From positions 1,550,001 through 1,614,000 of the forward strand of contig NZ_CP031700.1 in the NCBI RefSeq assembly GCF_008807015.1: a stretch of 64,000 nucleotides of DNA. The letters are read 5' to 3'. The translations under genes were made by a program, and so were the position numbers. Below the pieces are notes generated by a model, which worked only from the letters and a program-made list of their open reading frames with translations, did not search any database and had not been told where the DNA came from. Shown one piece after another: positions 37,359 through 47,211 of this stretch (position 1 is the stretch's first letter; each line of letters begins with the position of its first letter). Source of the DNA: Neisseria zalophi (GTDB taxonomy: Bacteria > Pseudomonadota > Gammaproteobacteria > Burkholderiales > Neisseriaceae).

Positions 37359-39182
37359 ATGAATGAATATATTAGTAGTTGGCTAGAAAACTTTGAACGT
37401 CAAGTAATGATACGTCGTGCATTGATTATTAGTGGTAATATCATCGATTTTTCATTTAATCGTTATAACCGTTTGGTTCCTATTAATCAAGCAATAACAG
37501 ATAGTTTAAAAGCACAAGGATTTTCACATGTGGTCTTTTATTCTCGTTTATCTGGCGTATCAGGAGTTTCCACTGATGAGTGGAATAATCTTACACAAGC
37601 CATAATACAAGCTGAAGAAGGGGAAGACTATGATATAGAAAATATAGACAGCCCTACTTTATCTAATAATGCCCCAATAAGTACAGAAGATTTTTTTGCT
37701 ACTGTACAACAAGTGATGACTAATGATTCAAAGAAAGTTGCTTTTGTTGTTGATTGGTCTAATTATTTATTTGGGCAAGTAAATGCATTAAGTGACGCAG
37801 AAAGAGCTTGGTTACAACAAATCTCTACAAGTTTACGCGATGCAGAGCAACCTAATTCTCCAGAAGCAATGGATAACCCACAAAGTATATTAATATTTCT
37901 TTGCTCAGGAAATATATCTTTACCTCCATCTATTTATTTAAATAATCCATTATTTGCTGAAATTAGTATCCCTCTGCCAACTATGCAAGAACGTGAGGAA
38001 GCAATTTTAGCTAAACAATATCATTTTAATTTACAAGAAACGTTAGATCGTGGAAGTAAAGCGCTAGCGGATTTTGTAACCTTAACGGATACACTTACAT
38101 TACGAGATATTGATAATCTTGTTCGTTTATCTCGTCAACAACGGTCTCCTTTGATTTTACAAAACCTGATTTCTCTTTATCGTTATGGTAAACGTCAATC
38201 TCCTTGGGAAAAGCTTAATTATAAACGCTTGAAAGAAGCAAAAAATATACTGGAGCACCGTGTAAAAGGACAAGAACACGCAATTGACGCAGTAAATAAA
38301 ATATTAATTCGTGCATATACTGGTTTATCAGGTTTACAACACTCTACCAAAGCCCGTACACCCAAAGGCACATTATTTTTTGTTGGCCCAACCGGCGTTG
38401 GTAAAACAGAATTGGCAAAATCATTAGCACAATTTTTATTCGGAGACGAAGATGCTTGTATCCGTTTTGATATGTCAGAATTTAATCATGAACATGCAGA
38501 TCAAAGATTAATTGGTGCTCCTCCTGGGTATGTTGGATTTGAAGAAGGAGGACAATTAACTAATGCGGTTAAAGCCCGCCCCTTTTCTTTATTATTATTT
38601 GATGAAATTGAAAAAGCACACCCGCGTATTCTCGATAAATTTTTACAAATTTTAGAAGATGGTCGGCTAACTGATGGTAAAGGAGAAACTATTTCTTTTG
38701 CCGATACTTTCATTGTATTTACTTCTAATATTGGTGCATCAGAAGTTCAACCAGGAGAGCCTCAAAGTGTTGCAGAACAATTTAAACAATTGGTACAAGA
38801 ACACTTTAGAAATAAACTTAACCGCCCCGAACTACTAGGTAGAATTGGAGAAGCAAATATTATTCCATTTAATTTCATACAAGATACTAATGTACTTAAA
38901 TCTATTGCCAGAGCCAAACTACAACCATTAAATGAGCGCTTAAAAGAAAAATGGAATATTGATAGCCTTGAATTTGAAGATGAAGACCGGGCATTAGAAT
39001 CTTTGGTAAGTCAGGTGAACCAACAACATGGTGGACGAGGAGTATTAAATGTATTAACTAAGTCATTATTTGATCCACTAGCAGAGTTTCTATTTGAGGA
39101 AAGTGAAAATCCTCAACCATTATATGGAAAAACACTCTATGTAGTACAAGCAGGGAAAACTTTTGATTTTGAAATTAAATAA
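37359..39182 (+). CDS. ClpB-like AAA+ ATPase with degenerate first module
   Basis: A 607-residue protein. The C-terminal AAA+ domain is of the Clp/Hsp100 D2 type: Walker A GPTGVGKT (343-350), FDMSEFNHEHADQRLIGAPP, pore-loop-like GYVGFEEGG, Walker B LLFDEIEKAHP (D415, E416), sensor FIVFTSNIGA, and a C-terminal lid. Residues 1-290 look like a second AAA module that has lost Walker A: ALIISGNIIDF at the P-loop place, VAFVVDWSN at the B place, and a lid-like helix bundle with IPLPTMQEREEAIL. It likely remodels protein or nucleoprotein complexes together with the operon partners. Not a normal ClpB, since the Clp-N domain is absent. Confidence 0.8.
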   Translation: MNEYISSWLENFERQVMIRRALIISGNIIDFSFNRYNRLVPINQAITDSLKAQGFSHVVFYSRLSGVSGVSTDEWNNLTQAIIQAEEGEDYDIENIDSPTLSNNAPISTEDFFATVQQVMTNDSKKVAFVVDWSNYLFGQVNALSDAERAWLQQISTSLRDAEQPNSPEAMDNPQSILIFLCSGNISLPPSIYLNNPLFAEISIPLPTMQEREEAILAKQYHFNLQETLDRGSKALADFVTLTDTLTLRDIDNLVRLSRQQRSPLILQNLISLYRYGKRQSPWEKLNYKRLKEAKNILEHRVKGQEHAIDAVNKILIRAYTGLSGLQHSTKARTPKGTLFFVGPTGVGKTELAKSLAQFLFGDEDACIRFDMSEFNHEHADQRLIGAPPGYVGFEEGGQLTNAVKARPFSLLLFDEIEKAHPRILDKFLQILEDGRLTDGKGETISFADTFIVFTSNIGASEVQPGEPQSVAEQFKQLVQEHFRNKLNRPELLGRIGEANIIPFNFIQDTNVLKSIARAKLQPLNERLKEKWNIDSLEFEDEDRALESLVSQVNQQHGGRGVLNVLTKSLFDPLAEFLFEESENPQPLYGKTLYVVQAGKTFDFEIK

Positions 39183-39191
39183 GGTAAACAA

Positions 39192-39776
39192 ATGCACTGG
39201 TTAAACATTGCTAAAATATTAGCAGCAACCGAAGCAGAAGGGCCAGGATTACGATTTGTAATTTGGGTGCAAGGGTGTTTAAAACGCTGTATCGGTTGTT
39301 GTAATGGAGATTTGTTAAAAATAAAACCTGTACATATATGTCGTTCAAATGAAATTATAATGAAATTAATAGAATCTAAAAAACAATATCCTTTAGAAGG
39401 ATTAACTTTCTTAGGTGGAGAGCCAATGCTACAAGCTGATGGTTTGGCAGATATAGCTGAAGCAGCTCAGAATCTAGGATTATCAGTTATTTGTTTTTCA
39501 GGCTATCAAAAATATGAGTTAATTGAAGAACAATTCATAGGTTCTCAAAGATTATTAGCTGCTACTGATTTGTTAATTACAGGAGAGTTCGACCAAACAA
39601 AAACTGAAACCATTAGAAATTGGGTAGGTTCTACTAATCAACAATTCCATTATTTGACAGATCGTTATAATGTTGAAATTGAGACAAGACCATTAACTGT
39701 AACCAATGAATGGCGAATTAATTTAGATAATAAAATTGTTGGAAATGGATTACCATTTGAAATAACTATGAAATAA
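39192..39776 (+). CDS. Radical-SAM activase-like protein (4Fe-4S single cluster)
   Basis: A 194-residue protein with GLRFVIWVQGCLKRCIGCCN: the CxxxCxxC cluster ligands are C29, C33 and C36, set in the W-x-Q-G-C context of NrdG-type activating enzymes. GGEP (about 76-79) is the SAM-binding motif. It should cleave S-adenosylmethionine to make a 5'-deoxyadenosyl radical. Yet no glycyl-radical enzyme is encoded in the operon, so the target is unknown. It follows the AAA+ gene by nine bases and is the last gene of the island. Confidence 0.85.
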   Translation: MHWLNIAKILAATEAEGPGLRFVIWVQGCLKRCIGCCNGDLLKIKPVHICRSNEIIMKLIESKKQYPLEGLTFLGGEPMLQADGLADIAEAAQNLGLSVICFSGYQKYELIEEQFIGSQRLLAATDLLITGEFDQTKTETIRNWVGSTNQQFHYLTDRYNVEIETRPLTVTNEWRINLDNKIVGNGLPFEITMK

Positions 39777-39814
39777 ATTCTATATACTTTCAACATCAAT
39801 TTTAATTCCCAATA

Positions 39815-39852
39815 AAAATAAGGCTGTCTCAAAATTCAGATAGCCTTATTTT
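39815..39852. terminator. Terminator at the right edge of the island
   Basis: AAAATAAGGCT and AGCCTTATTTT pair, extended by TCT/AGA. A and T runs flank it, so it can serve both the island and the minus-strand ssb. The arms resemble a decayed inverted DUS pair. Confidence 0.8.
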
Positions 39853-39884
39853 AAAATTTAAATATTTCTTATTTTTAATAAAAC

Positions 39885-40394
39885 TCAAAACGGAATATCA
39901 TCATCAATATCATCCACCGGCGCGGCAGGAGCTGCTGGTGCTTGGCGGCGGGGTGCAGCCGGTGGCGGGGTTTGCGGTGCGGGTGCGCTTTGATAGTTTT
40001 GCTGCGCAGGCGCCTGATAGCCGCCCTGCCCGCCGTCGTATTCGGCGGAACTGCCGCCGCTGCGTGAGCCGAGCATTTTCATTTCATTGCCGATAATTTC
40101 GTATGCGGTGCGCTCTACGCCGTCTTTGCCGGTATATTTACGGCTTTGGATACGGCCTTCGATATAAACGGAACTGCCTTTTTTCAGATACTGTCCGGCA
40201 ACTTCTGCCAAGCGGCGGTATAAGGTGATATTGTGCCACTCGGTGCGCTCTTGGCGTTGGCCGCTGTTGCGGTCGGTCCAGACTTCGCTGGTGGCAATGC
40301 TGAAATTACATACCGGATCGCCGTTGGGCATATAGCGGACTTCCGGGTCGCGGCCAAGGTTGCCGATTAAAAGAACTTTATTTAATGATGACAT
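39885..40394 (-). CDS. ssb: Single-stranded DNA-binding protein
   Basis: Binds ssDNA in replication, repair and uptake-linked recombination. The 169-residue protein has an OB fold in residues 1-110 (LNKVLLIGNLGRDPEVRYMP, then WHNITLYRRLAEVAGQYLKK). A Gly/Gln/Pro/Ala-rich linker follows. The acidic tip DDDIPF is the docking site for partner proteins. It overlaps the end of the MFS gene upstream by 17 bases, so the two are cotranscribed. The linker is unusually Pro/Ala-rich, but that varies widely among SSBs. Confidence 0.96.
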   Translation of the reverse strand: MSSLNKVLLIGNLGRDPEVRYMPNGDPVCNFSIATSEVWTDRNSGQRQERTEWHNITLYRRLAEVAGQYLKKGSSVYIEGRIQSRKYTGKDGVERTAYEIIGNEMKMLGSRSGGSSAEYDGGQGGYQAPAQQNYQSAPAPQTPPPAAPRRQAPAAPAAPVDDIDDDIPF

Positions 40395-41778
40395 GGTTTA
40401 CTCCTGAGATAATTTGTTCGGCCGCTGCGGCATCAAAGCCTTTTTGCAATGCTTTAATAAAAACGGTTTGTTTGTCTATGCTGAACGACACGGATTCTAC
40501 GCCGCTCAAAGCAGACAATTCGTTGCGCAAAGCCTCGGTATGGTTTCGTTGGCTTTCGGGAATGGTAAAAGCAATATTTTTAACCGGTTTCGGTGCCGGC
40601 ATATAAAATGCAATGATTATCCATAATAGCATTAATACCGTGCAGAAAGTAAAGACACCGTTAAAGCCGTATTGTTGGAACAATAAGCCGCCGACGGCGC
40701 CGCCGGTAAACAAGCCGACCGATTGCAAGGTATTGTATACACCCATGGCGGTGCCTTTTAAATCGGGTGGTGAAATTTTCGACACCATTGAGGGCAAGCT
40801 GGCTTCCAATACGTTGAAACCGATAAAATAAACCACCAATAAAAGGGTAATCAGCCATACGGAATGCAGGCTGAAAAACAGGCCGATGGGGGCAACGGCA
40901 ATACAGGCAATCCCGCCGATAAATATTTGTTTCAGTTTATTGCGTGTTTCACCAATAATAATCAGCGGCACCATTACCACAAGGCCGATAATAGTGGTGG
41001 GTAGATAGATTTTCCAATGCTGCTCTTTGAATAAACCCAACTCTACCAAGGCGAAAGGCAGGGTGGTAAACAAAGCCATTTGGGCGGCATGTAAAGCAAA
41101 AATACCAAAATCTAAACTCAATAATTGTTTGTTTTTTAAAACTTCGCTGATTCTGGAAGGTTGCGCTTCCGCATCTTCATGCAGTTTTGAGGTTTCGGGA
41201 TTCGGTGTCATCCATGCCACTACCCCGATACTGATAAGGGTGAGAATACCGGTTAACACAAACAAACCCGGCACACCGATTAAGCCGGCCAATACCGGTG
41301 CCAATACCAAGCTCACGGAAAAGGTTAAGCCGATACTCAAGCCAATCATGGCCATGGCACGGGTACGCACTTCATCGCGCGTTAAGTCGGCCAATAATGC
41401 GGTAACTGCAGCACTGATCGCGCCTGCTCCCTGTATGGCACGGCCTACTACCAACATCTCAAGCGAATCGGCGGCAGCTGCGATAAAGCTACCGGCAGCA
41501 AAAACAATCAGCCCGACATAAATCACTTTTTTGCGCCCGAACCTATCGGAAGCCATGCCCAAGGGTAATTGCAAACAGGCTTGTGTTAAACCATACATAC
41601 CCATAGCCAAACCAACTAAAGCTTTATTATTGTCGGCGCCGGGTAATGTGGCGGCATACAGCGCCAAAACAGGCAGTACCAGAAACATGCCCAGCATACG
41701 CAAGGCATAAACGCCCGCTAGCGAACTGCTGGCACGCCATTCGAGCGGAAACATTTGTGTACGGTTTTCTCTTGCCAT
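40378..41778 (-). CDS. MFS transporter, YajR-like
   Basis: A 466-residue major facilitator protein with 12 membrane helices. The cytoplasmic signature after helix 2 is GMASDRFGRKKVIYVGL, matching motif A. The C-terminal ~60 residues are soluble (RNELSALSGVESVSFSID, then FDAAAAEQIISGV) and look like the ferredoxin-fold YAM domain of E. coli YajR. The likely role is efflux, with unknown substrate. The gene lies upstream of ssb and overlaps it, an arrangement seen in other Neisseria genomes as I recall. Confidence 0.85.
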   Translation of the reverse strand: MARENRTQMFPLEWRASSSLAGVYALRMLGMFLVLPVLALYAATLPGADNNKALVGLAMGMYGLTQACLQLPLGMASDRFGRKKVIYVGLIVFAAGSFIAAAADSLEMLVVGRAIQGAGAISAAVTALLADLTRDEVRTRAMAMIGLSIGLTFSVSLVLAPVLAGLIGVPGLFVLTGILTLISIGVVAWMTPNPETSKLHEDAEAQPSRISEVLKNKQLLSLDFGIFALHAAQMALFTTLPFALVELGLFKEQHWKIYLPTTIIGLVVMVPLIIIGETRNKLKQIFIGGIACIAVAPIGLFFSLHSVWLITLLLVVYFIGFNVLEASLPSMVSKISPPDLKGTAMGVYNTLQSVGLFTGGAVGGLLFQQYGFNGVFTFCTVLMLLWIIIAFYMPAPKPVKNIAFTIPESQRNHTEALRNELSALSGVESVSFSIDKQTVFIKALQKGFDAAAAEQIISGVNHVIIK

Positions 41779-41796
41779 AATTCGCCTGTCGTGTCT

Positions 41797-41842
41797 TTTC
41801 AGACGGCCTTTATAATATAAACAGCTTAAGGCCGTCTGAAAC
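41797..41842. repeat. Inverted DUS pair between the MFS and transglycosylase genes
   Basis: TTTTCAGACGGCCTT and AAGGCCGTCTGAAA flank an AT spacer, giving a 13-bp stem. It could end transcription from the minus-strand transglycosylase gene, whose stop is 60 bases away. Confidence 0.65.
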
Positions 41843-41902
41843 GGTTGGATTAAAAGAAAGCAGATTATAAAATATCTGTTTTAAAACAAATATTTGATTA
41901 AA

Positions 41903-42532
41903 CTAGCCCCACCGCCAATGGTTGCGCCATGCACCGAGCACGGCATTCGGATATTTATTGCTGCCCAAGCTGCCGTTGAAACGTGCCAAAGCGCGTACTA
42001 AATTACCGTTTTCGACATTATTGTAATGTCTCAGAATAGTGCAACCGTAACGCAGGTTGGTGCGGATATCAAATAAATTATGGTCTGATTTTCCAATATA
42101 ATTTTTCCAAAACGGCATCACCTGCATCAAACCGCGCGCACCGACTTTACTAATGGCATATTGGCGGAATGCGCTTTCCACTTCTATCAGCCCCAATATC
42201 ACTTGAGCATTCAATCCGGCGCGGCTGGCTTCATATTGGATATTGATTAACAGCCGCTCTCGTTGCCCTGCATCCGGCACATAACGCGCCAACCGTGCCG
42301 ACATATCGCGCAGCCAACGTTCGCCTTCAGCGGGGTTATCAAAAACCAAACGCGGTGGGTTAACACTATTCACAGCACCGCGCATAACAGAAGCCACATC
42401 ATCGGATAAAGTTTCTTCTCGCTGGGCGCCTGCATAAAGTAACTTCGGGCTGAGCAATGCCGCACTTCCGGCCAATAATAAACGGCGGCGAAAAAAAGAT
42501 GCCGGTAGATTTTTCGGTGTCTGACGTTCCAT
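41903..42532 (-). CDS. Lytic transglycosylase (SLT domain)
   Basis: Cleaves the glycan strand of peptidoglycan to an anhydro-muramyl end. The 209-residue protein has a possible Tat-type signal (RRRLLLAGSAALL, 15-27). The SLT domain follows, with the catalytic Glu in LIEVESAFRQYAIS (E119) and GARGLMQVMP (131-140). YGCTILRHYN and ALARFNGSLG complete the fold. It belongs to the small single-domain transglycosylases; E. coli MltE and Slt share the core, and no closer symbol is justified. The twin-Arg is suggestive given the tat genes nearby, but not proof. Confidence 0.87.
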   Translation of the reverse strand: MERQTPKNLPASFFRRRLLLAGSAALLSPKLLYAGAQREETLSDDVASVMRGAVNSVNPPRLVFDNPAEGERWLRDMSARLARYVPDAGQRERLLINIQYEASRAGLNAQVILGLIEVESAFRQYAISKVGARGLMQVMPFWKNYIGKSDHNLFDIRTNLRYGCTILRHYNNVENGNLVRALARFNGSLGSNKYPNAVLGAWRNHWRWG

Positions 42533-42568
42533 AATGTATAAAAATTGTTTTTATATTGAATTAGTTAT

Positions 42569-42613
42569 TTTTTCAGACGGCCTATACCCATATAGATTAT
42601 GGCCGTCTGAAAA
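42569..42613 (-). terminator. Inverted DUS pair after ftsK
   Basis: TTTTCAGACGGCC and GGCCGTCTGAAAA enclose an ATATAG-rich spacer, about 45 bases beyond the ftsK stop on the minus strand. Likely terminator. Confidence 0.65.
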
Positions 42614-42658
42614 CGGTATCGGTTTTATTATTTTATATTATCACTTCTTTTAACGGTA

Positions 42659-45600
42659 TTAATCTAAATGTTCACTACTTTGTGCTAATACGGTTCGGTT
42701 GCCGTTGGCTTCGGGTGCGGAAACAATGCCGTCTGCTTCCATTTGATCAATCAAACGGGCGGCACGGTTATAGCCGACACGCAGATAACGCTGTACGGAA
42801 GAAATGGTTGCTTTACGGTTTTTAATCACACAAGCAACCGCATCATCATACATCGGGTCTTGCTCTTCATCGCCGTTGCGTTGGCCGTTGGCATTGCTGA
42901 ATAAATCATCACCGCTCACGCCCGCAGTCAAAATATCGTCAATATAATTCGGCTCGCCAAACTGTTTGAGGTATTCGACTACATAGTGCACTTCGTCGTC
43001 TGCCACAAAAGCACCGTGAACGCGTTTCGGATAGCCGGTACCCGGCGGCAGGAACAGCATATCACCCTGTCCAAGCAGGTTTTCCGCCCCCATCTGATCT
43101 AAAATCGTGCGGCTATCGACCTTGCTCGACACTTGGAAAGCAATACGGGTCGGAATATTGGCTTTAATCAATCCGGTAATCACATCCACACTCGGACGCT
43201 GGGTAGCCAAAATCAAATGAATACCGGCAGCACGGGCTTTTTGCGCCAATCTTGCGATAAGCTCTTCGATTTTCTTACCGGCCGTCATCATCAAATCGGC
43301 AAACTCATCCACCACCACCACAATAAAGGGCAGTTTTTCCAAAGGTTCGGGTTCTTCGGGGTTAAGGCTGAACGGGTTGGTTAATTTTTTACCTTGCGCG
43401 GCGGCTTCGGCTATTTTTTGATTGAATCCGGCTAGATTACGCACACCCAAATGGCTCATGAGACGGTAGCGTTTTTCCATTTCGTTCACACACCAAGTCA
43501 GCGCATTGGCGGCCAGTTTCATATCGGTAACCACGGGCGCAAGCAAGTGTGGAATGCCTTCGTAAATAGACAATTCCAACATCTTCGGATCAATCATAAT
43601 CATGCGCACTTCTTCGGGCGTTGCTTTAAACAGCATCGATAAAATCATCGCATTCACGCCCACCGACTTACCCGATCCGGTGGTACCCGCCACCAATAAA
43701 TGCGGTGCTTTTCCTAAATCGGTAACCACCGGTTCGCCGCTGATATCCTGCCCGAGTGCAAGCGTGAGTTTGGATTTCGATTCTTGAAACGCCGGCGAAT
43801 TAAAAATTTCACTCAGGCGTATCATCTGCCGTTTCGGATTGGGCAACTCCAAGCCCATATAGGTTTTACCCGGAATGGTTTCGACCACGCGGATAGAAGC
43901 CACACCTAAAGAACGCGCCAAATCTTTTTCGAGATTGATTACGGCATTACCGCGCACGCCCACATCCGGCTCGATTTCATAACGGGTAATCACAGGGCCG
44001 GCATAAGCATCCATTACTTTGACCTTAACTTTAAACTCGGCCAGTTTTTCTTCAATGGTAATGCTGTTTTCAAGCAGTGCTTCTTCCGTTTGAGTGGCAG
44101 TAGGGTCGAACTGTGGCGGCTGAAGTAAAGCCACCGTTGGCAAGGTGTTTTCACCCGACGGCTTAGTAATATTATGATGCGTTGGCACTGTTGCTATTTC
44201 AGACGGCATCGGTGCTGCCTGCATAGCTGTTTGAACAACAGAATGATTAGGATGTTCGAATACGGCGGCGGTTACTTCATCGGTATGGTTTGAGGCCGTC
44301 TGAAAATGCTCGCCCTCCTGTTCAGAATCCGACTCTTGCAACAAGCGGTCGGTAATGCTCCAACGCGGTTGCGAACTGATGTGGGCATTGGCCTGCTGTT
44401 CTGTACGGCGGTTTAACACCCGTGAGGGTCTGATGGCGCCCGTTTGTACATCGTGAAAAGAAGGCGGCGGCGGTATATCGATAACTTGCCGTTCTACTTC
44501 CGGCACGGGCGGCGGTTCGCTGATAATAGGCGCAGCTTCGGGAACTGCCGAATAAGGCGTAAATCTTGAATAAATAGGCGCGGCTGCCGTTGCAGCGGCT
44601 GCGGCAACGGGTTTTACCGGCTGAAGTTGGGCGGAATGGCTTTGCCCCACTCTCGCCGCTTCGGGAATCACACTTTCGCGCATGGCCGTATTAATCCGGC
44701 GGATACGCTGGCGGTTTACAGGCGAATCGGTTTTGGCCAGATTGGCAAAAACTTCACCCTCCGGAATAATCTTCGGCTGCACGCTTTGAACCGGCTCTTG
44801 TGCCGATACTTGGCGGCGACGCGCCAAACGTTGGCGTAACAAATTGGAACGGATATCCTCTTCACCGATGATTTCGGGATTATCCAACGCCTGCTCGACC
44901 GATTCGACCATTTCGGTGCGGGGCGAACCATAGGTAAGCTGACGCACCTCCGACAATACCCGCTCACGGGTACGAATCACTGCAGGGTCGTCCAATTCAA
45001 TGGTTTTCAATTGTCGCACCGGGGCGGGCGGTTCAACCTCCTGCAAGGCGGGTTTGAATTGCCAATTCAACTCGACCACTTCCATATCCGGCGAAGGATG
45101 GGAAAAAGCGCGTACTGCCTGAGGATTGGTTTCTTTCTCTTGCCATTCCGATAACTGGGTTTCGTGCAAGGTGCGCGTTGCCTCTTCTAAAGTAATCACC
45201 GGCAAAGAAGCATCAACGGGCTTGGCTGTGCGGTATTCTTCTTCATCAAACGCCACATAAGGCGCAGGGGCAATAGCCTTGCCAGTAACCGTACGCTTGG
45301 AAACAGGCTCTGCCGTATGCGCTTCTGCTTCTGATTCTGCCGTTAAAACGGCACCGAATAGCGGCACTTCGCCTTTTTCTTCGGCAAAAGAAGTATCCGC
45401 TTCCTGCTCCTGATGATTATCGCTGGCGACAGATTCCGCATCTGGTTGTGTGGTTTCCGGAACCGGCAACACGGGCCGGGGGCTGTTGTCCGTATCGGTG
45501 GCAACGTTTTCGGTAGTCTCTTCGTTTATCCCGACTTCGGAAAAGGTTTGATCCGCCGCCTCTTCAAGCGCTGCGGCTTCTTCTTTAGGTGCGGCTGCAA

Positions 45601-45961
45601 AAATAGGCAGCTCGTTAAAATCGTCTTCTTGCTGTTCTTTACGTTTGCCGCCCAATGTTGCTTCCAGTTTACGGCTGTGTTTGGGCGACAGGGCGCGGAA
45701 TTTTTCCACGGTTTTATCATAAACCGCTTTGGCCTCTTCGGCCGCACGATAATGTTGGCGGGTGTTTTTCAGGTTCGGATCCACGCCGCGCAGCATTTTC
45801 GGCTGTGCGGCATCATGGGGCGGTTGCGCCTCCTCTTCGTCGGCTTCGTGACGGCTCAGGTAAGTCAGTTCGCGCAGCCATTCCTTCTCCTGACGGTGAC
45901 GCATCCATAAGACACCGACAATCGCACATAGCAATACAATCAGTAAAAATATCCAAAACAT
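42659..45961 (-). CDS. ftsK: DNA translocase FtsK
   Basis: Septal DNA pump that coordinates chromosome segregation with division. The 1100-residue protein has only one N-terminal membrane helix (2-21). A long acidic and Pro-rich linker (about 30-590) and the motor domain follow. The motor has Walker [11 protein letters not shown] near 758-767, Walker [15 protein letters not shown] and the [19 protein letters not shown] segment. The C-terminal winged-helix gamma domain that reads KOPS follows ([20 protein letters not shown]). Two DUS lie inside the linker coding region (44200, 44293). Other FtsK proteins have four helices; the single helix appears usual for Neisseria. Confidence 0.93.
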   Translation of the reverse strand: MFWIFLLIVLLCAIVGVLWMRHRQEKEWLRELTYLSRHEADEEEAQPPHDAAQPKMLRGVDPNLKNTRQHYRAAEEAKAVYDKTVEKFRALSPKHSRKLEATLGGKRKEQQEDDFNELPIFAAAPKEEAAALEEAADQTFSEVGINEETTENVATDTDNSPRPVLPVPETTQPDAESVASDNHQEQEADTSFAEEKGEVPLFGAVLTAESEAEAHTAEPVSKRTVTGKAIAPAPYVAFDEEEYRTAKPVDASLPVITLEEATRTLHETQLSEWQEKETNPQAVRAFSHPSPDMEVVELNWQFKPALQEVEPPAPVRQLKTIELDDPAVIRTRERVLSEVRQLTYGSPRTEMVESVEQALDNPEIIGEEDIRSNLLRQRLARRRQVSAQEPVQSVQPKIIPEGEVFANLAKTDSPVNRQRIRRINTAMRESVIPEAARVGQSHSAQLQPVKPVAAAAATAAAPIYSRFTPYSAVPEAAPIISEPPPVPEVERQVIDIPPPPSFHDVQTGAIRPSRVLNRRTEQQANAHISSQPRWSITDRLLQESDSEQEGEHFQTASNHTDEVTAAVFEHPNHSVVQTAMQAAPMPSEIATVPTHHNITKPSGENTLPTVALLQPPQFDPTATQTEEALLENSITIEEKLAEFKVKVKVMDAYAGPVITRYEIEPDVGVRGNAVINLEKDLARSLGVASIRVVETIPGKTYMGLELPNPKRQMIRLSEIFNSPAFQESKSKLTLALGQDISGEPVVTDLGKAPHLLVAGTTGSGKSVGVNAMILSMLFKATPEEVRMIMIDPKMLELSIYEGIPHLLAPVVTDMKLAANALTWCVNEMEKRYRLMSHLGVRNLAGFNQKIAEAAAQGKKLTNPFSLNPEEPEPLEKLPFIVVVVDEFADLMMTAGKKIEELIARLAQKARAAGIHLILATQRPSVDVITGLIKANIPTRIAFQVSSKVDSRTILDQMGAENLLGQGDMLFLPPGTGYPKRVHGAFVADDEVHYVVEYLKQFGEPNYIDDILTAGVSGDDLFSNANGQRNGDEEQDPMYDDAVACVIKNRKATISSVQRYLRVGYNRAARLIDQMEADGIVSAPEANGNRTVLAQSSEHLD

Positions 45962-46268
45962 GAATAAAAGCAGCCCGAGTTGATTTTTGCAAAGTGTCTA
46001 TTTTAGCCTGTTTCGCCGTTTTAAAGAACAGTTTTCAGGGCAATCGGCAGCTTTTTCGGAATAACGGACGGTAAATTGCAGATAAACGAATTTATTTCTC
46101 TAGCCAACCGCTTCATTAATAGCAATAATCCAACAAACCGTCTTAACAATTTCAGACGGCCTGTATTCATTTAAACGACTTCTGATAATTTTGATAAAAA
46201 TGGTTTCCGTACACGCTAAATTTTACTAAAATTCTCATTTCATATCTTACTTTATTCATTTATTAACC
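45962..46268. other. Divergent intergenic region ftsK-cupin
   Basis: About 300 bases holding one DUS in reverse orientation (46147-46160). No further open frame or RNA gene is visible. It should contain the promoters of both flanking genes; AT-rich boxes before 46269 are not distinctive. Confidence 0.4.
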
Positions 46269-47147
46269 ATGGGCTTCAAACTCACCCCTATCGACATCGT
46301 CGACGACATTAGCCGTGAAGACTTTCACCGCTATTATCTCAAGCCGCGCAAGCCCGTGGTGATTCGCAACATGGCTAAAAAATGGCCGGCTTATGAAAAA
46401 TGGTCGTTAGACTATATGAAAGAAGCCGTCGGCGATATTGTCGTGCCCTTATACGACAGCAACAAAGCCGACCCTGCCGCCCCGATTAATGCGGCCAGTG
46501 CCGAAATGAGGTTTGGCGACTATATCGATTTAATCCAAAGAGAACCGACCGACCTACGCATCTTCCTTTTCGACCCGATCAAACACGCGCCATCGTTGTT
46601 GCAAGATTATATTTTCCCGCAAGATTTAATGGGCGGCTTTTTAGACAAATATCCGACCATGTTTTTCGGCGGTATCGGCTCTGAAACCTTTTTGCACTAC
46701 GATATCGATATGGCGCATATTTTCCATACCCATTTCGGACAAAAACACATTATTTTGTTTGATTATAAATGGAAAGAACGCCTCTACCGTATTCCCTATG
46801 CCACCTACGCACTTGAAGATTACAGTGTCGAAAACCCCGACACACAACGCTTCCCCGCTTTAGACGGCGTCGAAGGCATCGAATGTTTTTTAGAATACGG
46901 CGATACCTTATTTATGCCGACCGGCTGGTGGCATTGGATGAAATACCTCGACGGCTCTTTTTCCCTTTCATTACGCGCATGGGACGAAAGCTGGGCGGTA
47001 AAAGCGCAAAGCGTCTGGAACCTTACCGTACAACGCCAATTCGATAATCTAATGAAAGCACGTTACCGGCAACGTTATATGGCATGGAAAGAACGCCTTG
47101 CCGTGAAACGGGCAGACAAAGCTTTGCTAAAAGGGTTACCGAGATAA
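46269..47147 (+). CDS. Cupin-like (JmjC/Cupin_8) protein
   Basis: A 292-residue predicted Fe(II)/2-oxoglutarate dioxygenase. The first strand motif is FLHYDIDMAH, with metal ligands H143 and D145. The distal ligand is H222 in PTGWWHWMKYL. The N-terminal block KPVVIRNMAKKWPAYEKWSL is typical of Cupin_8/FIH-like proteins. Substrates of such enzymes are protein or tRNA side chains, and the target here is unknown. It is a single gene between ftsK and tatC. Confidence 0.82.
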   Translation: MGFKLTPIDIVDDISREDFHRYYLKPRKPVVIRNMAKKWPAYEKWSLDYMKEAVGDIVVPLYDSNKADPAAPINAASAEMRFGDYIDLIQREPTDLRIFLFDPIKHAPSLLQDYIFPQDLMGGFLDKYPTMFFGGIGSETFLHYDIDMAHIFHTHFGQKHIILFDYKWKERLYRIPYATYALEDYSVENPDTQRFPALDGVEGIECFLEYGDTLFMPTGWWHWMKYLDGSFSLSLRAWDESWAVKAQSVWNLTVQRQFDNLMKARYRQRYMAWKERLAVKRADKALLKGLPR

Positions 47148-47170
47148 ATATACAAAAAAGGCCATCTGAA

Positions 47171-47211
47171 AGGCTTTTATGTTTGTCCAAGATTTTTTTG
47201 GGGGCAGGTCA
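47171..47211 (+). mobile_element. Solo end of the IS3-family element
   Basis: GGCTTTTATGTTTGTCCAAG followed by ATTTTTTTGGGGGCAGGTC matches, in reverse, the right end seen at 63280-63310 and 16509-16545, except for extra T residues. Only about 40 bases remain, with decayed and intact DUS copies on either side. Confidence 0.7.

Noticed and set aside
37359-39182. Housekeeping ClpB or ClpA paralogue
   Set aside because: The Clp-N domain and a working first AAA module are absent, and the gene is embedded in the AT-rich island; a true ClpA is at 60942-63236.
41027-41521. Plus-strand open frame of 164 codons within the MFS gene
   Set aside because: It is antisense to a well-conserved transporter, shows no motif and has low-complexity composition expected of a shadow frame.
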